Shown here in pieces: positions 1-10,568 of a stretch of 14,522 nucleotides of DNA; position 1 is the first letter of the stretch, and each line of letters opens with the position of its first letter. The notes below the pieces were generated by a model. That model did no database searches and had not been told where the DNA came from. It saw nothing but the letters and a program-made list of their open reading frames with translations. A program made the translations under genes and the position numbers. This DNA is from JAKAQB01 sp035702855 (lineage in GTDB: Bacteria; Actinomycetota; Acidimicrobiia; Acidimicrobiales; Palsa-688): assembly GCA_035702855.1 (NCBI GenBank), contig DASSZM010000184.1, forward strand, positions 1-14,522, read 5' to 3'.

Positions 1-46
1 TGCTCCGTCGGTTGCCGCGACCGGCACCCGGTACCACCATAGGGAG

Positions 47-1468
47 GTGCCCACGGCGACCACGGCCCTCGAGCTGCACCCCGACCGGCTCCTGCCCCCC
101 GATCCCGCCGAGCGGGCCATCGCCCGGCGCCTCTACCAGCGGGTCCGGGACCTGCCGATCCTCTCGCCCCACGGTCACGTCGACCCCGGCCTCCTCCTCC
201 GCGACCAGCCCTTCCCCGACCCGGCGGGCCTGCTCGTCACGCCGGACCACTACGTCACCAGGCTCCTGCACGCCGACGGCGTCGGTCTCGACGAGCTCGG
301 CGTCGGCGCCGGGCCGCTGAGCGAGGGGGCCGCCCGGCGGGCGTGGCGGCAGGTCTGCGAGCACTGGTCGGTCTTCAGCGGCACGCCCGTGCGGTACTGG
401 CTGGAGGCGGAGCTGGTGGAGATCTTCGGCGTGACCGACCGCCCGTCGGCGACGACCGCCGACCGGATGTTCGACCGGATCGCCGAGCGCCTCGCCGAGC
501 CCGCCTTCCGGCCACGCGCCCTCTTCGAGCGCTTCCGCATCCAGGTGCTCGCCACCACCGACGACCCCGGCTCCGACCTGGCGAGCCACGCCGCACTCGA
601 TGCCGATCCGGTCTGGCAGGGTCGGGTCATCCCCACCTTCCGCCCCGACCGCTACCTGGAGCCCTCACGCCCCGGCTGGCCCGAGGCCGTCCGGCGGCTG
701 GGCGCAGCGGGGGGGACCGACACCGGCGACTACGACGGCTACCTGCGGGCGCTGGAGGCCCGGCGCCGCTACTTCGCCGAGCACGGCGCCACCTCCACCG
801 ACCACGCCCACGTCGACGCCCGCACCGACCCCCTGGCTCCCGCCGAGGCCCGCCGGATCTACCGGTCCGCGCTCGCCGGGGACGCCCCCCCGGCGGAGAC
901 CACGGCCTTCCGCCGCCACATGCTGTCCGAGATGGCCCGCATGGCCTGCGACGACGGGCTGGTCATGACCCTGCACTGCGGGGTGCGGCGCGATCACCAT
1001 CCCGCCACGGCCGAGCGCCACGGGCCCGACGTGGGCGCCGACATCCCCGTGCGCGCCGAGCTGACCGACGCCCTCCGGCCCCTGCTGAGCCGGTACGGCA
1101 CCCACCCCGGCTTCCACCTGGTGGTGTTCACCGTCGACGAGACGGTGTGGTCCAGGGAGCTGGCGCCCCTCGCCGGCTTCTACCCGTCCGTCTACGTCGG
1201 GGTCCCCTGGTGGTTCCTCGATGCCCCCGATGCCATCCGGCGCTTCCGAGAGGCGGTGACCGAGACCGCCGGCTTCGGGCGCACCTCGGGATTCGTCGAC
1301 GACACCCGGGCGTTCTGCTCGATCCCGGCGCGCCACGACATGTCACGGAGGCTCGACGCCGGGTACCTGGCCCGGCTCGTGGCCGACCACCGGCTGGACG
1401 AGGACGAAGCGGCGGAGATCGCCGCCGACCTGGTCGAGGCCCAACCCGCTCGGGTGTTCAAGCTGTGA
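47..1468 (+). CDS. uxaC: Glucuronate isomerase (uronate isomerase, UxaC family)
   Basis: This cytosolic enzyme interconverts D-glucuronate/D-fructuronate and D-galacturonate/D-tagaturonate, the first step of hexuronate catabolism. The protein has 473 residues, close to the usual 470 of the family. It begins with a typical UxaC N-terminus (LHPDRLLPPDPAERAIARRL), followed by the metal-site motif HGHVDP (H42, H44), a TTDDP segment, the HCGVRRDHH segment around residue 310, and the family C-terminus GFVDDTRAFCSIPARHD. The GTG at 47 was chosen because it precedes the conserved N-terminus. Its purine-rich AGGGAG lies directly against the start, and the frame is open to the left window edge, so a start further upstream is possible. 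No uxuA, uxaA/B, kdgK or transporter gene follows. The next gene, a DedA protein, appears unrelated, so uxaC is probably the last gene of a unit extending leftward. The family assignment is firm; substrate preference is not visible. Confidence 0.93.
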   Translation: MPTATTALELHPDRLLPPDPAERAIARRLYQRVRDLPILSPHGHVDPGLLLRDQPFPDPAGLLVTPDHYVTRLLHADGVGLDELGVGAGPLSEGAARRAWRQVCEHWSVFSGTPVRYWLEAELVEIFGVTDRPSATTADRMFDRIAERLAEPAFRPRALFERFRIQVLATTDDPGSDLASHAALDADPVWQGRVIPTFRPDRYLEPSRPGWPEAVRRLGAAGGTDTGDYDGYLRALEARRRYFAEHGATSTDHAHVDARTDPLAPAEARRIYRSALAGDAPPAETTAFRRHMLSEMARMACDDGLVMTLHCGVRRDHHPATAERHGPDVGADIPVRAELTDALRPLLSRYGTHPGFHLVVFTVDETVWSRELAPLAGFYPSVYVGVPWWFLDAPDAIRRFREAVTETAGFGRTSGFVDDTRAFCSIPARHDMSRRLDAGYLARLVADHRLDEDEAAEIAADLVEAQPARVFKL

Positions 1469-1485
1469 GCCGGCCAAGGGCGCGG

Positions 1486-1507
1486 GCGCTCGACGGGGCC
1501 CGAGCGC
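1486..1507 (+). terminator. Hairpin after uxaC, possible transcription terminator
   Basis: Perfect 7-bp inverted repeat (GCGCTCG / CGAGCGC) with an 8-nt loop, 18 nt after the uxaC stop. No T-run follows, so this is only a candidate for the U-less hairpin terminators described in high-GC actinomycetes. Confidence 0.4.
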
Positions 1508-1524
1508 GGGGCGCATCGGGACGG

Positions 1525-1540
1525 AGGGACCAAGGGCCCT
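1525..1540 (+). promoter_or_regulatory. DosR/DevR-like box upstream of dedA
   Basis: The site AGGGACCAAGGGCCCT fits the DosR-type layout GGGAC-N4-GNCCC (one base off GTCCC in the right half). It lies 59 nt before the GTG at 1600, a reasonable promoter position, but only 23 nt before the alternative TTG at 1564. Two similar sites occur at 3378-3393 and 9920-9935, also intergenic. The regulator is not in the window, so identity rests on motif resemblance. Confidence 0.5.
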
Positions 1541-1599
1541 AGCCGGCGGCGGCTCCGGCCGCCTTGCATCGCTGGCATGCGCTGCGGGCCACCAACCCG

Positions 1600-2211
1600 G
1601 TGATCGAGGTCCGCTCGCTCGACCTGGCGAGCCCGGTCAGCTACGCCGTGGTCGTGGTCCTGGCGCTGATCGACGGCGTCATCCCCCTGCCGGCCCGGAC
1701 GGCGGTCATCGGGCTGGGGGTCCTGGCCGGCTCCGGTCGCGCCGCCGCCTACCCGCTCCTGGCGGTCGCCACGGCGGCGGCGTTCGTGAGCGACAACGTC
1801 TCCTACTGGCTCGGGGCCCACTACTGGCCCCGGATCCAGCCGGTGCTGTTCCGCGGCGCCCGGACCCGGCGGGCGTGGGGCTGGGTCGAGCGCCAACTCC
1901 GCCTGCACGGGGCGACGCTGGTGGTGCTCGCCCGCGTGCTGCCCGGTGGCCTGACGCCGATCACCCTGAGCGCGGGCTCCGTGGGCCTGCGCCGGCGCAC
2001 ATTCCGGCTGGCGGCGCTGGCGGGTGCCGTCCTCTGGTCGCTGTACGCCTTCGGCGTCGGGCTCGCCGGCGACGCCCTGATCGGCCGTCACCCGCTGCTG
2101 GCACTCGTCGCCGCCCTGGCGGTCGCAGGTGCCATCAACCTGGTGCTGCGGCTCCTGATCCGCCGCCGTCGGGACCACGCCCGGCCGGGTCCACCACCGT
2201 CCGCGCCCTGA
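1600..2211 (+). CDS. DedA family (SNARE-associated/VTT domain) inner-membrane protein
   Basis: Small polytopic membrane protein of the DedA superfamily. Members are implicated in lipid-carrier recycling or membrane homeostasis; the substrate of this one is unknown. It has 203 residues from the GTG at 1600. Visible features are a first hydrophobic segment (SYAVVVVLALIDGVIPLPAR), the family motif DNVSYWLG near residue 65, a basic stretch, then LARVLPGGLTPITLSAGSVGL, the re-entrant/amphipathic motif of DedA proteins. Two further membrane helices and a basic tail follow. A TTG at 1564 would add 12 residues. The GTG is preferred because it gives a usual DedA N-terminus and leaves the DosR-like box at a promoter-like distance; neither start has a strong Shine-Dalgarno. 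The gene is convergent with the HtrA-type gene, with 14 nt between the stops. Family assignment is good; physiological role is open. Confidence 0.85.
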   Translation: MIEVRSLDLASPVSYAVVVVLALIDGVIPLPARTAVIGLGVLAGSGRAAAYPLLAVATAAAFVSDNVSYWLGAHYWPRIQPVLFRGARTRRAWGWVERQLRLHGATLVVLARVLPGGLTPITLSAGSVGLRRRTFRLAALAGAVLWSLYAFGVGLAGDALIGRHPLLALVAALAVAGAINLVLRLLIRRRRDHARPGPPPSAP

Positions 2212-2225
2212 CACGGCGCCGCCGC

Positions 2226-3314
2226 TCAGGCCCGGAGTTCCTCGAGCACGACCCGAACGGTGCGCTGCGACCCGTCCGGGGCCACCACGGTCACCGCCAC
2301 CGTGTCGCCGGGCTGGCGCTCGGCGAGCACCGTGGACAGGTCGGCGAGGGAGGTGACGCTCTGGCCGGCGACGGCGGTGATCACGTCGCCGGCGGCGATG
2401 CCGGCTCGTGCCGCGCCCCCGCCCGCGGTGACGGCGGCGACGATGACCCCGACCGGCGCCCCGCTGGCGTCGACGGCGTCGCCGCCCTGGATGCCGAGTG
2501 CCGCCCGGTCGCTGTGGGCGACGTGGCCGGTCGCGATCAGCTGCGGGGCGATCAGCTGGACGGTCTTCGACGGGATGGCGAAGCCGATACCGGCCGCCTC
2601 CCCGCCCGACTGCTGGCTGACGGCGGCGAGCGTCGGGATGCCGATCACCTTCCCGGCGAGGTCGACGAGGGCGCCCCCGCTGTTGCCGGGGTTGATCGGC
2701 GCGCTCGTCTGGATGGTCGACGGAAGGGTCACGCCGTTGCCCTCGCTGACCGGGCGGCCGTTGTAGCTGACGATGCCCTGCGTGACCGAGCTGGCCAGAC
2801 CGAGCGGGTTGCCGACCGCGAAGACGATGGCACCCACCGGCACCGTCGCCGAGTTGCCGAAGGTCGCCGGGGACAGACCGTCGGTGGAACGGGCCCGGAT
2901 GACGGCGAGGTCGTCGGGCGCGTACCGGCCGACGAGGGTGGCGGCCACGGTCCGCCCGTCGGCGAGGTGGACGGTGAAGGTGGTCTCCGAGCCGACGACG
3001 TGGTCGTTGGTCACGATGTCCCCACGGTGGTCGTAGACGACGCCCGAGCCGAGCCCGGAGCTCGTCGAGATCTCGACCACGTCCGGGCGCACCCGGGCGA
3101 CGCCGGCGACGAACGCCCGGTCGAGGGCGGCCGCCGATCCCGCCGCTCCGGTCGCCGACCCCGCCGGCCCCGTCGTCGAGGAGCTCCCGGTGGCGCCCTT
3201 CGGGGCGCTCCCGGCGGGGCCGGCCCCGCAGGCGGCGAGCCCGAGCGGTCGGGCGGCCGCCACCGCCAGCAGCACCCGTCGGCGGAGGAGGGCAGGGAAG
3301 GCAACCGGGGTCAC
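2226..3314 (-). CDS. HtrA/DegP-like trypsin-type serine protease with PDZ domain, predicted lipoprotein
   Basis: Extracytoplasmic protease/chaperone of the S1C family, probably membrane-anchored quality control. From the GTG at 3314 it has 362 residues. A basic RRR and short hydrophobic stretch lead to a lipobox (L-A-A-C, Cys29). A low-complexity Ala/Gly/Ser/Thr linker spans about 30-63. The trypsin fold carries a complete triad: His105 (TNDHVV), Asp135 (DDLAVI) and Ser212 (INPGNSGGA). The PDZ domain runs from about 265 to the end (AGIAAGDVITAVAGQ). The frame stays open far upstream, but those residues are low-complexity antisense to the neighbouring ATPase gene; the lipoprotein signal fixes the start near 3314. 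No clear Shine-Dalgarno is seen. It is divergent from the CtpE-like gene, and a DosR-like box (3378-3393) lies about 65 nt before the start. Actinobacteria carry several HtrA paralogues, so no symbol is given. Confidence 0.9.
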   Translation of the reverse strand: MTPVAFPALLRRRVLLAVAAARPLGLAACGAGPAGSAPKGATGSSSTTGPAGSATGAAGSAAALDRAFVAGVARVRPDVVEISTSSGLGSGVVYDHRGDIVTNDHVVGSETTFTVHLADGRTVAATLVGRYAPDDLAVIRARSTDGLSPATFGNSATVPVGAIVFAVGNPLGLASSVTQGIVSYNGRPVSEGNGVTLPSTIQTSAPINPGNSGGALVDLAGKVIGIPTLAAVSQQSGGEAAGIGFAIPSKTVQLIAPQLIATGHVAHSDRAALGIQGGDAVDASGAPVGVIVAAVTAGGGAARAGIAAGDVITAVAGQSVTSLADLSTVLAERQPGDTVAVTVVAPDGSQRTVRVVLEELRA

Positions 3315-3377
3315 GCCCCGACCATGCTGCGGGCCGCTGCGGGGAGGTAGGGGCGAAGGTCCCGCTCCTCCCGGCCC

Positions 3378-3393
3378 GAGGACTTTCGACCCT
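3378..3393. promoter_or_regulatory. DosR/DevR-like box in the divergent protease/ATPase promoter region
   Basis: The site GAGGACTTTCGACCCT matches GGGAC-N4-GNCCC with one mismatch in the left half. It sits between two divergent genes, 64 nt from the protease start and 54 nt from the ATPase start, so one site could serve both. It is the weakest of the three similar sites in the window (others at 1525 and 9920). Confidence 0.42.
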
Positions 3394-3510
3394 GCTCCCC
3401 GGTCCCCGCACCGGCCACCCTCTGGTGGTGGCGACGAGAGTCGGGGCGTGACCGGGCCCGGGAGCGGGCGGGGAGCCGGGGAGCGAGCCGGGGCGGCCCT
3501 CGGCGCCGCT

Positions 3511-3546
3511 GCCGCTGCCGACCCCGGAGCCGCTGCCGACCCCGGA
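3511..3546 (+). repeat. 18-bp perfect tandem duplication in the N-terminal coding tract
   Basis: Two adjacent identical copies of GCCGCTGCCGACCCCGGA (3511-3528 and 3529-3546) encode the repeated peptide AADPGA. They lie in the low-complexity N-terminal extension of the CtpE-like ATPase, flanked by further GC-rich near-repeats. Replication slippage is the likely origin. Confidence 0.85.
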
Positions 3547-5975
3547 GCCGGTGCCGGGGCGGGCGCCGGAACGGGCGCCGCAGCCGGCCCGGGACGGGCC
3601 AACGGCGACGCCCCCGGCCCGGGCGAGCGGCAGCAGTCGGACGGGCTGACCGAGGCGGAGGCCGCCGAGCGCAGGGCCCGTGGTTTGACCAACCGGCCTC
3701 CGGCAGGGGCCGGCGTGAGCACGCGGTCCATCGTGGCCCGCAACACCTTCACCTGGATCAACCTCATCTTCGCCGTGCTCGGCGCGGCATCGCTGGCCAC
3801 CGGCGCAGGCCCCGACGCCACCTTCCTGATCATCGCCGTCCTCAACACCGTGGTGGGCAGCGTCGAGGAGATCCGGGCCAAGCGGAAGCTCGACGCCCTC
3901 TCGGTCATCAATGCGCCCCGGGCGCGCGTCGTGCGCGACGCCACCCTCCGCGAGCTCCCGGTGGAGGAGGTCGTCCTCGACGACGTCCTCGAGGTCCGAC
4001 GCGGCAACCAGGTGGTTGCGGACGCGCAGGTCCTCTCCGGCGACGCCGAGGTCGACGAGTCCCTCGTGACCGGCGAGTCCGACTCGGTCGCCAAACGGCC
4101 GGGGGACCAGCTCCTGTCGGGAAGCTGGGTGGTCAGCGGCTCCCTGCGCGCCGTCGTCGTCGCCGTCGGAGCCGAGTCGTTCGCCGGGCGGCTCGCCACC
4201 GAGGCGCGCCGGTACTCCCTCACCGGCTCCGAGCTGATGGGCGGCATCAACCGGATCCTCCGGCGGCTGGCGGTCATCATGCTCTTCGTCGCCCCGGCGC
4301 TGATCGTGCGCCAGTTGCAGGTGCAGCCCTGGCGCCCGGCCGTGCGCTCCACCGTCGCCGGCCTGGTGGGCATGGTGCCCGAAGGCCTGGTGCTGCTGGC
4401 CACGCTGGCCTTCGTCACCGCCGCCGTGCGCCTCGGCCGGCGCAACGTCCTGGTCCAGGAGTTGCCGGCGGTCGAGACCCTCGCCCGCGTGGACGTCCTC
4501 TGCACCGACAAGACCGGGACCCTCACCGAGGGGCACCTCGAATGGGACCGCCTCGTGACCGCCGAGGCAGTCGGGCCCGACACGCGAGCAGAGGCGGAGG
4601 AGGCGCTGGCGGCCATCGCCGGCGGCCCCGACTCCAACCCCACCCTCGCCGCGATCGTTTCCGGGACCGGGCCCTCCCCGAGGTGGTCCGCACTCGACCG
4701 GGTCGGCTTCAGCTCGGAGCGGAAATGGAGCGCGGCGAGCTTCGACGGGCACGGGACGTGGGTGCTCGGGGCACCGGAGATGGTGGCCGGCGCCGACCCC
4801 GACGACCTGGCGGCGACGGCGGCGCGCCTCGCCGCCACGGGAGCCCGGGTGCTCGTGCTGGCCCGCACCGGGGACCCGCTGAACGGTCCGCGCCTCCCGC
4901 CAGGGCTGGCGCTCGCCGGCGTGGTGGTCCTGCGGGAGCGCCTCCGCCCGGATGCCGCCGCCGCCCTCGCCTACTTCCGCCGCCAGCAGGTCGCCGTGCG
5001 CGTCCTGTCGGGGGACAGCGCGGCCACGGCCGGCGCCGTCGCCGCCCGTGCCGGGCTGACCGACGTCGGCCGGCCCGTCGACGCCCGCAGCTGGCCGGGT
5101 GACGCCGGGCAGCAGGACGAACTGATGGAGACGCGCACCGTGTTCGGACGGGTCACGCCGGAGGAGAAGCGGGAGATGGTCGACGCCCTCCACCGGCGTG
5201 GCCACACCGTCGCCATGACCGGTGACGGGGTCAACGACGCCGTCGCCCTCAAGCACGCCGACCTCGGTGTGGCCATGGGCAGCGGCTCCGACGTCACCCG
5301 CGCGGTGGCGCAACTGGTGCTGCTCGACAACCGGTTCGCCGTGCTGCCCGCCGTGGTGTCCGAAGGCCGTCGCGTCCTCCACAACATCGAGCGGGTCGCC
5401 CTCCTGTTCCTCGTCAAGAACGTCTACTCGATCGTGATCTCGGTGGTCGTCGCCATCGCCGGCTGGCCGTACCCGTTCCTGCCCCGCCACCTCAGCCTGG
5501 TCAGCGCCCTCGGCATCGGCGTGCCCGCCTTCTTCCTCGCGCTGGCACCGAGCGACGAACGGTTCCACCCCGGCTTCGTGCGCCGCGTCGTCACGCTGGC
5601 GAGCATGACCGGCGTCGTCGCCGCGGCCGCCGTCCTGCTCACCTACGCCCTCGCCCGCGGCGAGCACACGAGCCCCGACGTGGCCCGCACAACGGCGGTC
5701 ATCGTGGTCATCGTCATCACGCTCTGGATCCTGCTGCTCGCCTCCCGACCGCTGCGGGCCTGGAAGGTGGGCCTGGTGGTCGCCGACGCCGCCGCCTTCG
5801 CGGCCGCCTTCTACACGCCCGGGGTCGACCGTTTCTTCAGCCTCTCGCACCGGCCCGACGCCGAGCTGGCGCTCGAGGCGGTGGGCATTGCCCTCGCCGC
5901 GTGCCTGCTCGTCACCGCCGTCTACGCCGTCGACGCCCGCCGTCGCTCCTCCCCCGCCGAGCCGGGCCGCCGGGA

Positions 5976-8423
<2,448 letters not shown>

Positions 8424-8458
8424 CGGGCCGCTCCGGGAGCGCCGCTCCGGTGAGGCGG

Positions 8459-9841
8459 TCACGCCAGCGACGGCGTGCGGCCCGGCCGGTGCCCCGGGTC
8501 GGTGCCGCCGGTGTCGAGCCGGAAAGGTGGGTACTCGTCGCGCATGAGCGCCACGTAGGCGAGCACCCGGAAGCACCACCGGTTGAGACCCATCACCAGG
8601 TCGAAGACCGACTCCGGGTAGCGCCCCCGGACGGAGAGGGTCACCACCCCGATGAGCGCCAGCAGGGCGATGAGGCTGATGCCACCGGCGACGCGGGTCC
8701 CTTCCGGCCACCCGAAGCCGAAGCCGCCGACGAAGACGGCCACGACGAGGTAGTGCGGGAGCGCCAGCAGCCACCACTTGACGAGCACCAACCCCCGTGA
8801 GAGGTGTTGGGGGTAGGCGACGGTGAAGTCGGCCGGGTAGGTCGGATCGGCGGCCAGCGAGAACGGCGGGTACCGGTCGGTGCCGAACGCGTCGATGGCG
8901 TAGAACCCGACCCGCCAGGTCCAGCGGAACACGCCCACGTTGAAGTCGAACAGCGGCCGCGGGTAGCGCCCGGCGACGAGGATGACGATCCCTGCGAGCG
9001 GCGTGGTCACGGCGACCACGATCCAGAGCAGCGCGAGCACCACCAGGTGGGGTACCACCAGGAGCCACTTGACGAGCCACAGCCAGCGGCTGGTCCGAGG
9101 GTCGAGTTGCCCGTCGAGCAGCACCGGGTAGGCGTCCGCCGCGGTCGGTGGGACGCCACCGGCGTTCGGGGTGGACCCGGCGGCGAGGTCACCGCCGAGT
9201 CCGACCACGACGAGCAGCACGCCACCGGCGAGGAGCAGCACGGCCACCCCTCCGACGCCGAGCCCGATCGGCAGGAGGAGGCCGGTGCGGACCCCGACGT
9301 CGACGGCGACGGCGACACCCGGCCGCCCGTCGGCGTTCATCACGACCGCCGACCACCGCCCGCCCCGGCTCGGCCAGACGAGCGTCTGGGTTCCCCGCCC
9401 GGCCACCGCCGCCGACCAGAAGTGCTGGCTCGCCGGGAGGTCGGGGGCCCGCTGGCCGGTCACCGTCTCGGTCGTGACCGAGCCCGATCCCGACCCGAGC
9501 CCGGTCACACGGGCGTGGGCCACGCCCGCCAGCCAGTGATCGACCTCCGAGCGGGGCCCGACCCCCACGAACACGGGGGTCCCCACGCCGGTCGCCCGGA
9601 TCCGTACCGTGCCGATCGGGTGGGCCGGCACCCAGTCGCCCGATGCCGACCCGAAGTCGGCCTCGCTGGTGAGGGCGTAGGTGCCGGTGTGCAGCCGGGT
9701 GGTCGCCGTGACGTAGTAGCCGGCGCTGTCCCGCTGCGTGGCGTTGGCCCACAGCAGCGTGACCGACGCTGCCGCCAGCCCGAGCCCGACGAGACCGAGG
9801 AGCGCCCCGGTGACGAGAAGGACGATCTTCCACGGGCGCAC
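8459..9841 (-). CDS. DUF4389 domain membrane protein
   Basis: Unknown-function integral membrane protein of 460 residues. The start is the GTG at 9841 (VRPWKIVLL), preceded by GGAGG at a suitable distance; the frame is open further upstream but without protein-like sequence. An N-terminal membrane helix (about 6-28) leads into an extracytoplasmic domain of about 160 residues, then a long hydrophobic helix near residue 200. The C-terminal half holds two DUF4389-type units, each with a membrane helix pair and the signature of a FD-N/L-GxxRWxxRVxxY stretch followed by D-x-YPPF (YPRPLFDFNVGVFRW ... DRYPPF; YPESVFDLVMGLNRW ... DEYPPF). It lies directly upstream of the hemerythrin-ATPase, spaced or overlapping by the GTGA junction, so the two are probably one operon. 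A palindromic DosR-like box is centred about 85 nt before its start. No biochemical role is known to me for this family. Confidence 0.8.
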   Translation of the reverse strand: MRPWKIVLLVTGALLGLVGLGLAAASVTLLWANATQRDSAGYYVTATTRLHTGTYALTSEADFGSASGDWVPAHPIGTVRIRATGVGTPVFVGVGPRSEVDHWLAGVAHARVTGLGSGSGSVTTETVTGQRAPDLPASQHFWSAAVAGRGTQTLVWPSRGGRWSAVVMNADGRPGVAVAVDVGVRTGLLLPIGLGVGGVAVLLLAGGVLLVVVGLGGDLAAGSTPNAGGVPPTAADAYPVLLDGQLDPRTSRWLWLVKWLLVVPHLVVLALLWIVVAVTTPLAGIVILVAGRYPRPLFDFNVGVFRWTWRVGFYAIDAFGTDRYPPFSLAADPTYPADFTVAYPQHLSRGLVLVKWWLLALPHYLVVAVFVGGFGFGWPEGTRVAGGISLIALLALIGVVTLSVRGRYPESVFDLVMGLNRWCFRVLAYVALMRDEYPPFRLDTGGTDPGHRPGRTPSLA

Positions 9842-9919
9842 GGCGACCCTCCTACGTCGGTGCCGGGCTGCGGCGCCAGCCCCATGGACCCACTCGAGCA
9901 CCCCGGCGGCGCCGGCAGC

Positions 9920-9935
9920 AGGGACCACGGTCCCT
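9920..9935 (-). promoter_or_regulatory. Perfect DosR/DevR-like palindrome upstream of the DUF4389/ATPase operon
   Basis: AGGGACCACGGTCCCT has perfect 7-bp arms around a 2-nt centre and matches the DosR core GGGAC-N4-GTCCC exactly. It lies 79-94 nt before the DUF4389 start. A second, overlapping 12-bp palindrome CCTCGATCGAGG occupies 9933-9944. The site is in the 138-nt gap between this gene and the DUF1348 stop. It is the best of the three DosR-like sites in the window. Confidence 0.6.
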
Positions 9936-9979
9936 CGATCGAGGTGCTGATCGTCCCTCCGGCTCGCTCGCCCGTGGGC

Positions 9980-10438
9980 TCAGCGCAGCGGCGGCGCCGC
10001 CCCGTCCCCCTCGGGACGGGGCCCGATGATGCGGCGCTCGGTCGCTTCGATGTGCACATCGTTGATGCTGGCCTCGCGCCGGCGCATCAACCCGTGCTCG
10101 TCGAACTCCCACAGCTCGTTGCCGTAGCTCCGCCACCACCGGCCGTCGCGGTCCCGGCTCTCGTACTGGAAGCGGACCGCGATGCGGTTGCCCTCGTACG
10201 CCCACAGGTCCTTGCGCAGGGCGTACTCGAGCTCACGTTCCCACTTCTCGGTGAGGAAGGCGATGATCTCCTCCCGACCCTGCAGGAACGTGTCGCGGTT
10301 GCGCCACACGGAGTCGAGGGTGTACGCCCCGGCCACCCGCACCGGGTCCCGGGTGTTCCACGCCGCCTCCGCCGCCCGCACCTTCTGGAGGGCGGTCTCG
10401 GCGTCGAAGGGCGGCAAGGGTGGGCGCTGGTCGGGCAC
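9980..10438 (-). CDS. DUF1348 / NTF2-like (SnoaL-fold) protein
   Basis: Small soluble protein of 152 residues with the hallmarks of DUF1348 in the NTF2-like superfamily: PPFDAETALQKVRAAEAAWNTRDPVRVAGAYT, WRNRDTFLQGREEIIAFLTEKWERELEY, FQYESRDRDGRWWRSYGNELWEFDEHGLMRRREASIND. The family folds as a cone-shaped alpha+beta barrel that may bind a small ligand or act as an enzyme; the specific role is unknown. The GTG start at 10438 has an excellent Shine-Dalgarno (GGGAGG, about 5 nt away). It follows mftD on the same strand after a 130-nt gap in which I see no clear site, so co-transcription is possible but unproven. A strong hairpin sits inside its last 15 codons (9999-10022). The family call is secure; no symbol is established. 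Confidence 0.88.
   Translation of the reverse strand: MPDQRPPLPPFDAETALQKVRAAEAAWNTRDPVRVAGAYTLDSVWRNRDTFLQGREEIIAFLTEKWERELEYALRKDLWAYEGNRIAVRFQYESRDRDGRWWRSYGNELWEFDEHGLMRRREASINDVHIEATERRIIGPRPEGDGAAPPLR
9999..10022 (-). terminator. Strong hairpin within the 3' end of the DUF1348 gene, possible terminator
   Basis: 10-bp perfect inverted repeat (GCCCCGTCCC / GGGACGGGGC) with a 4-nt loop, ending about 17 nt before the stop codon. No T-run. It may attenuate read-through toward the DUF4389 gene; it could also be simple GC-rich coding sequence. Confidence 0.3.
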
Positions 10439-10568
10439 GGTTCCTCCCGGGGGTCGACGGCCGTCGCCGACCAGTGTGGCCCGGCCGGCGACCCAGCCGC
10501 TCGTCTGCGGTGGTCGGCGGGCCGGCGTCAGCGGGCGGACGACCTCGGGCGGCGGGGACTCGGGTGGG

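Noticed and set aside
10439..10568. Possible small gene or DosR-like box between mftD and the DUF1348 gene
   Set aside because: No small frame with a ribosome site and no GGGAC-N4-GNCCC match; only GC-rich spacer was seen.
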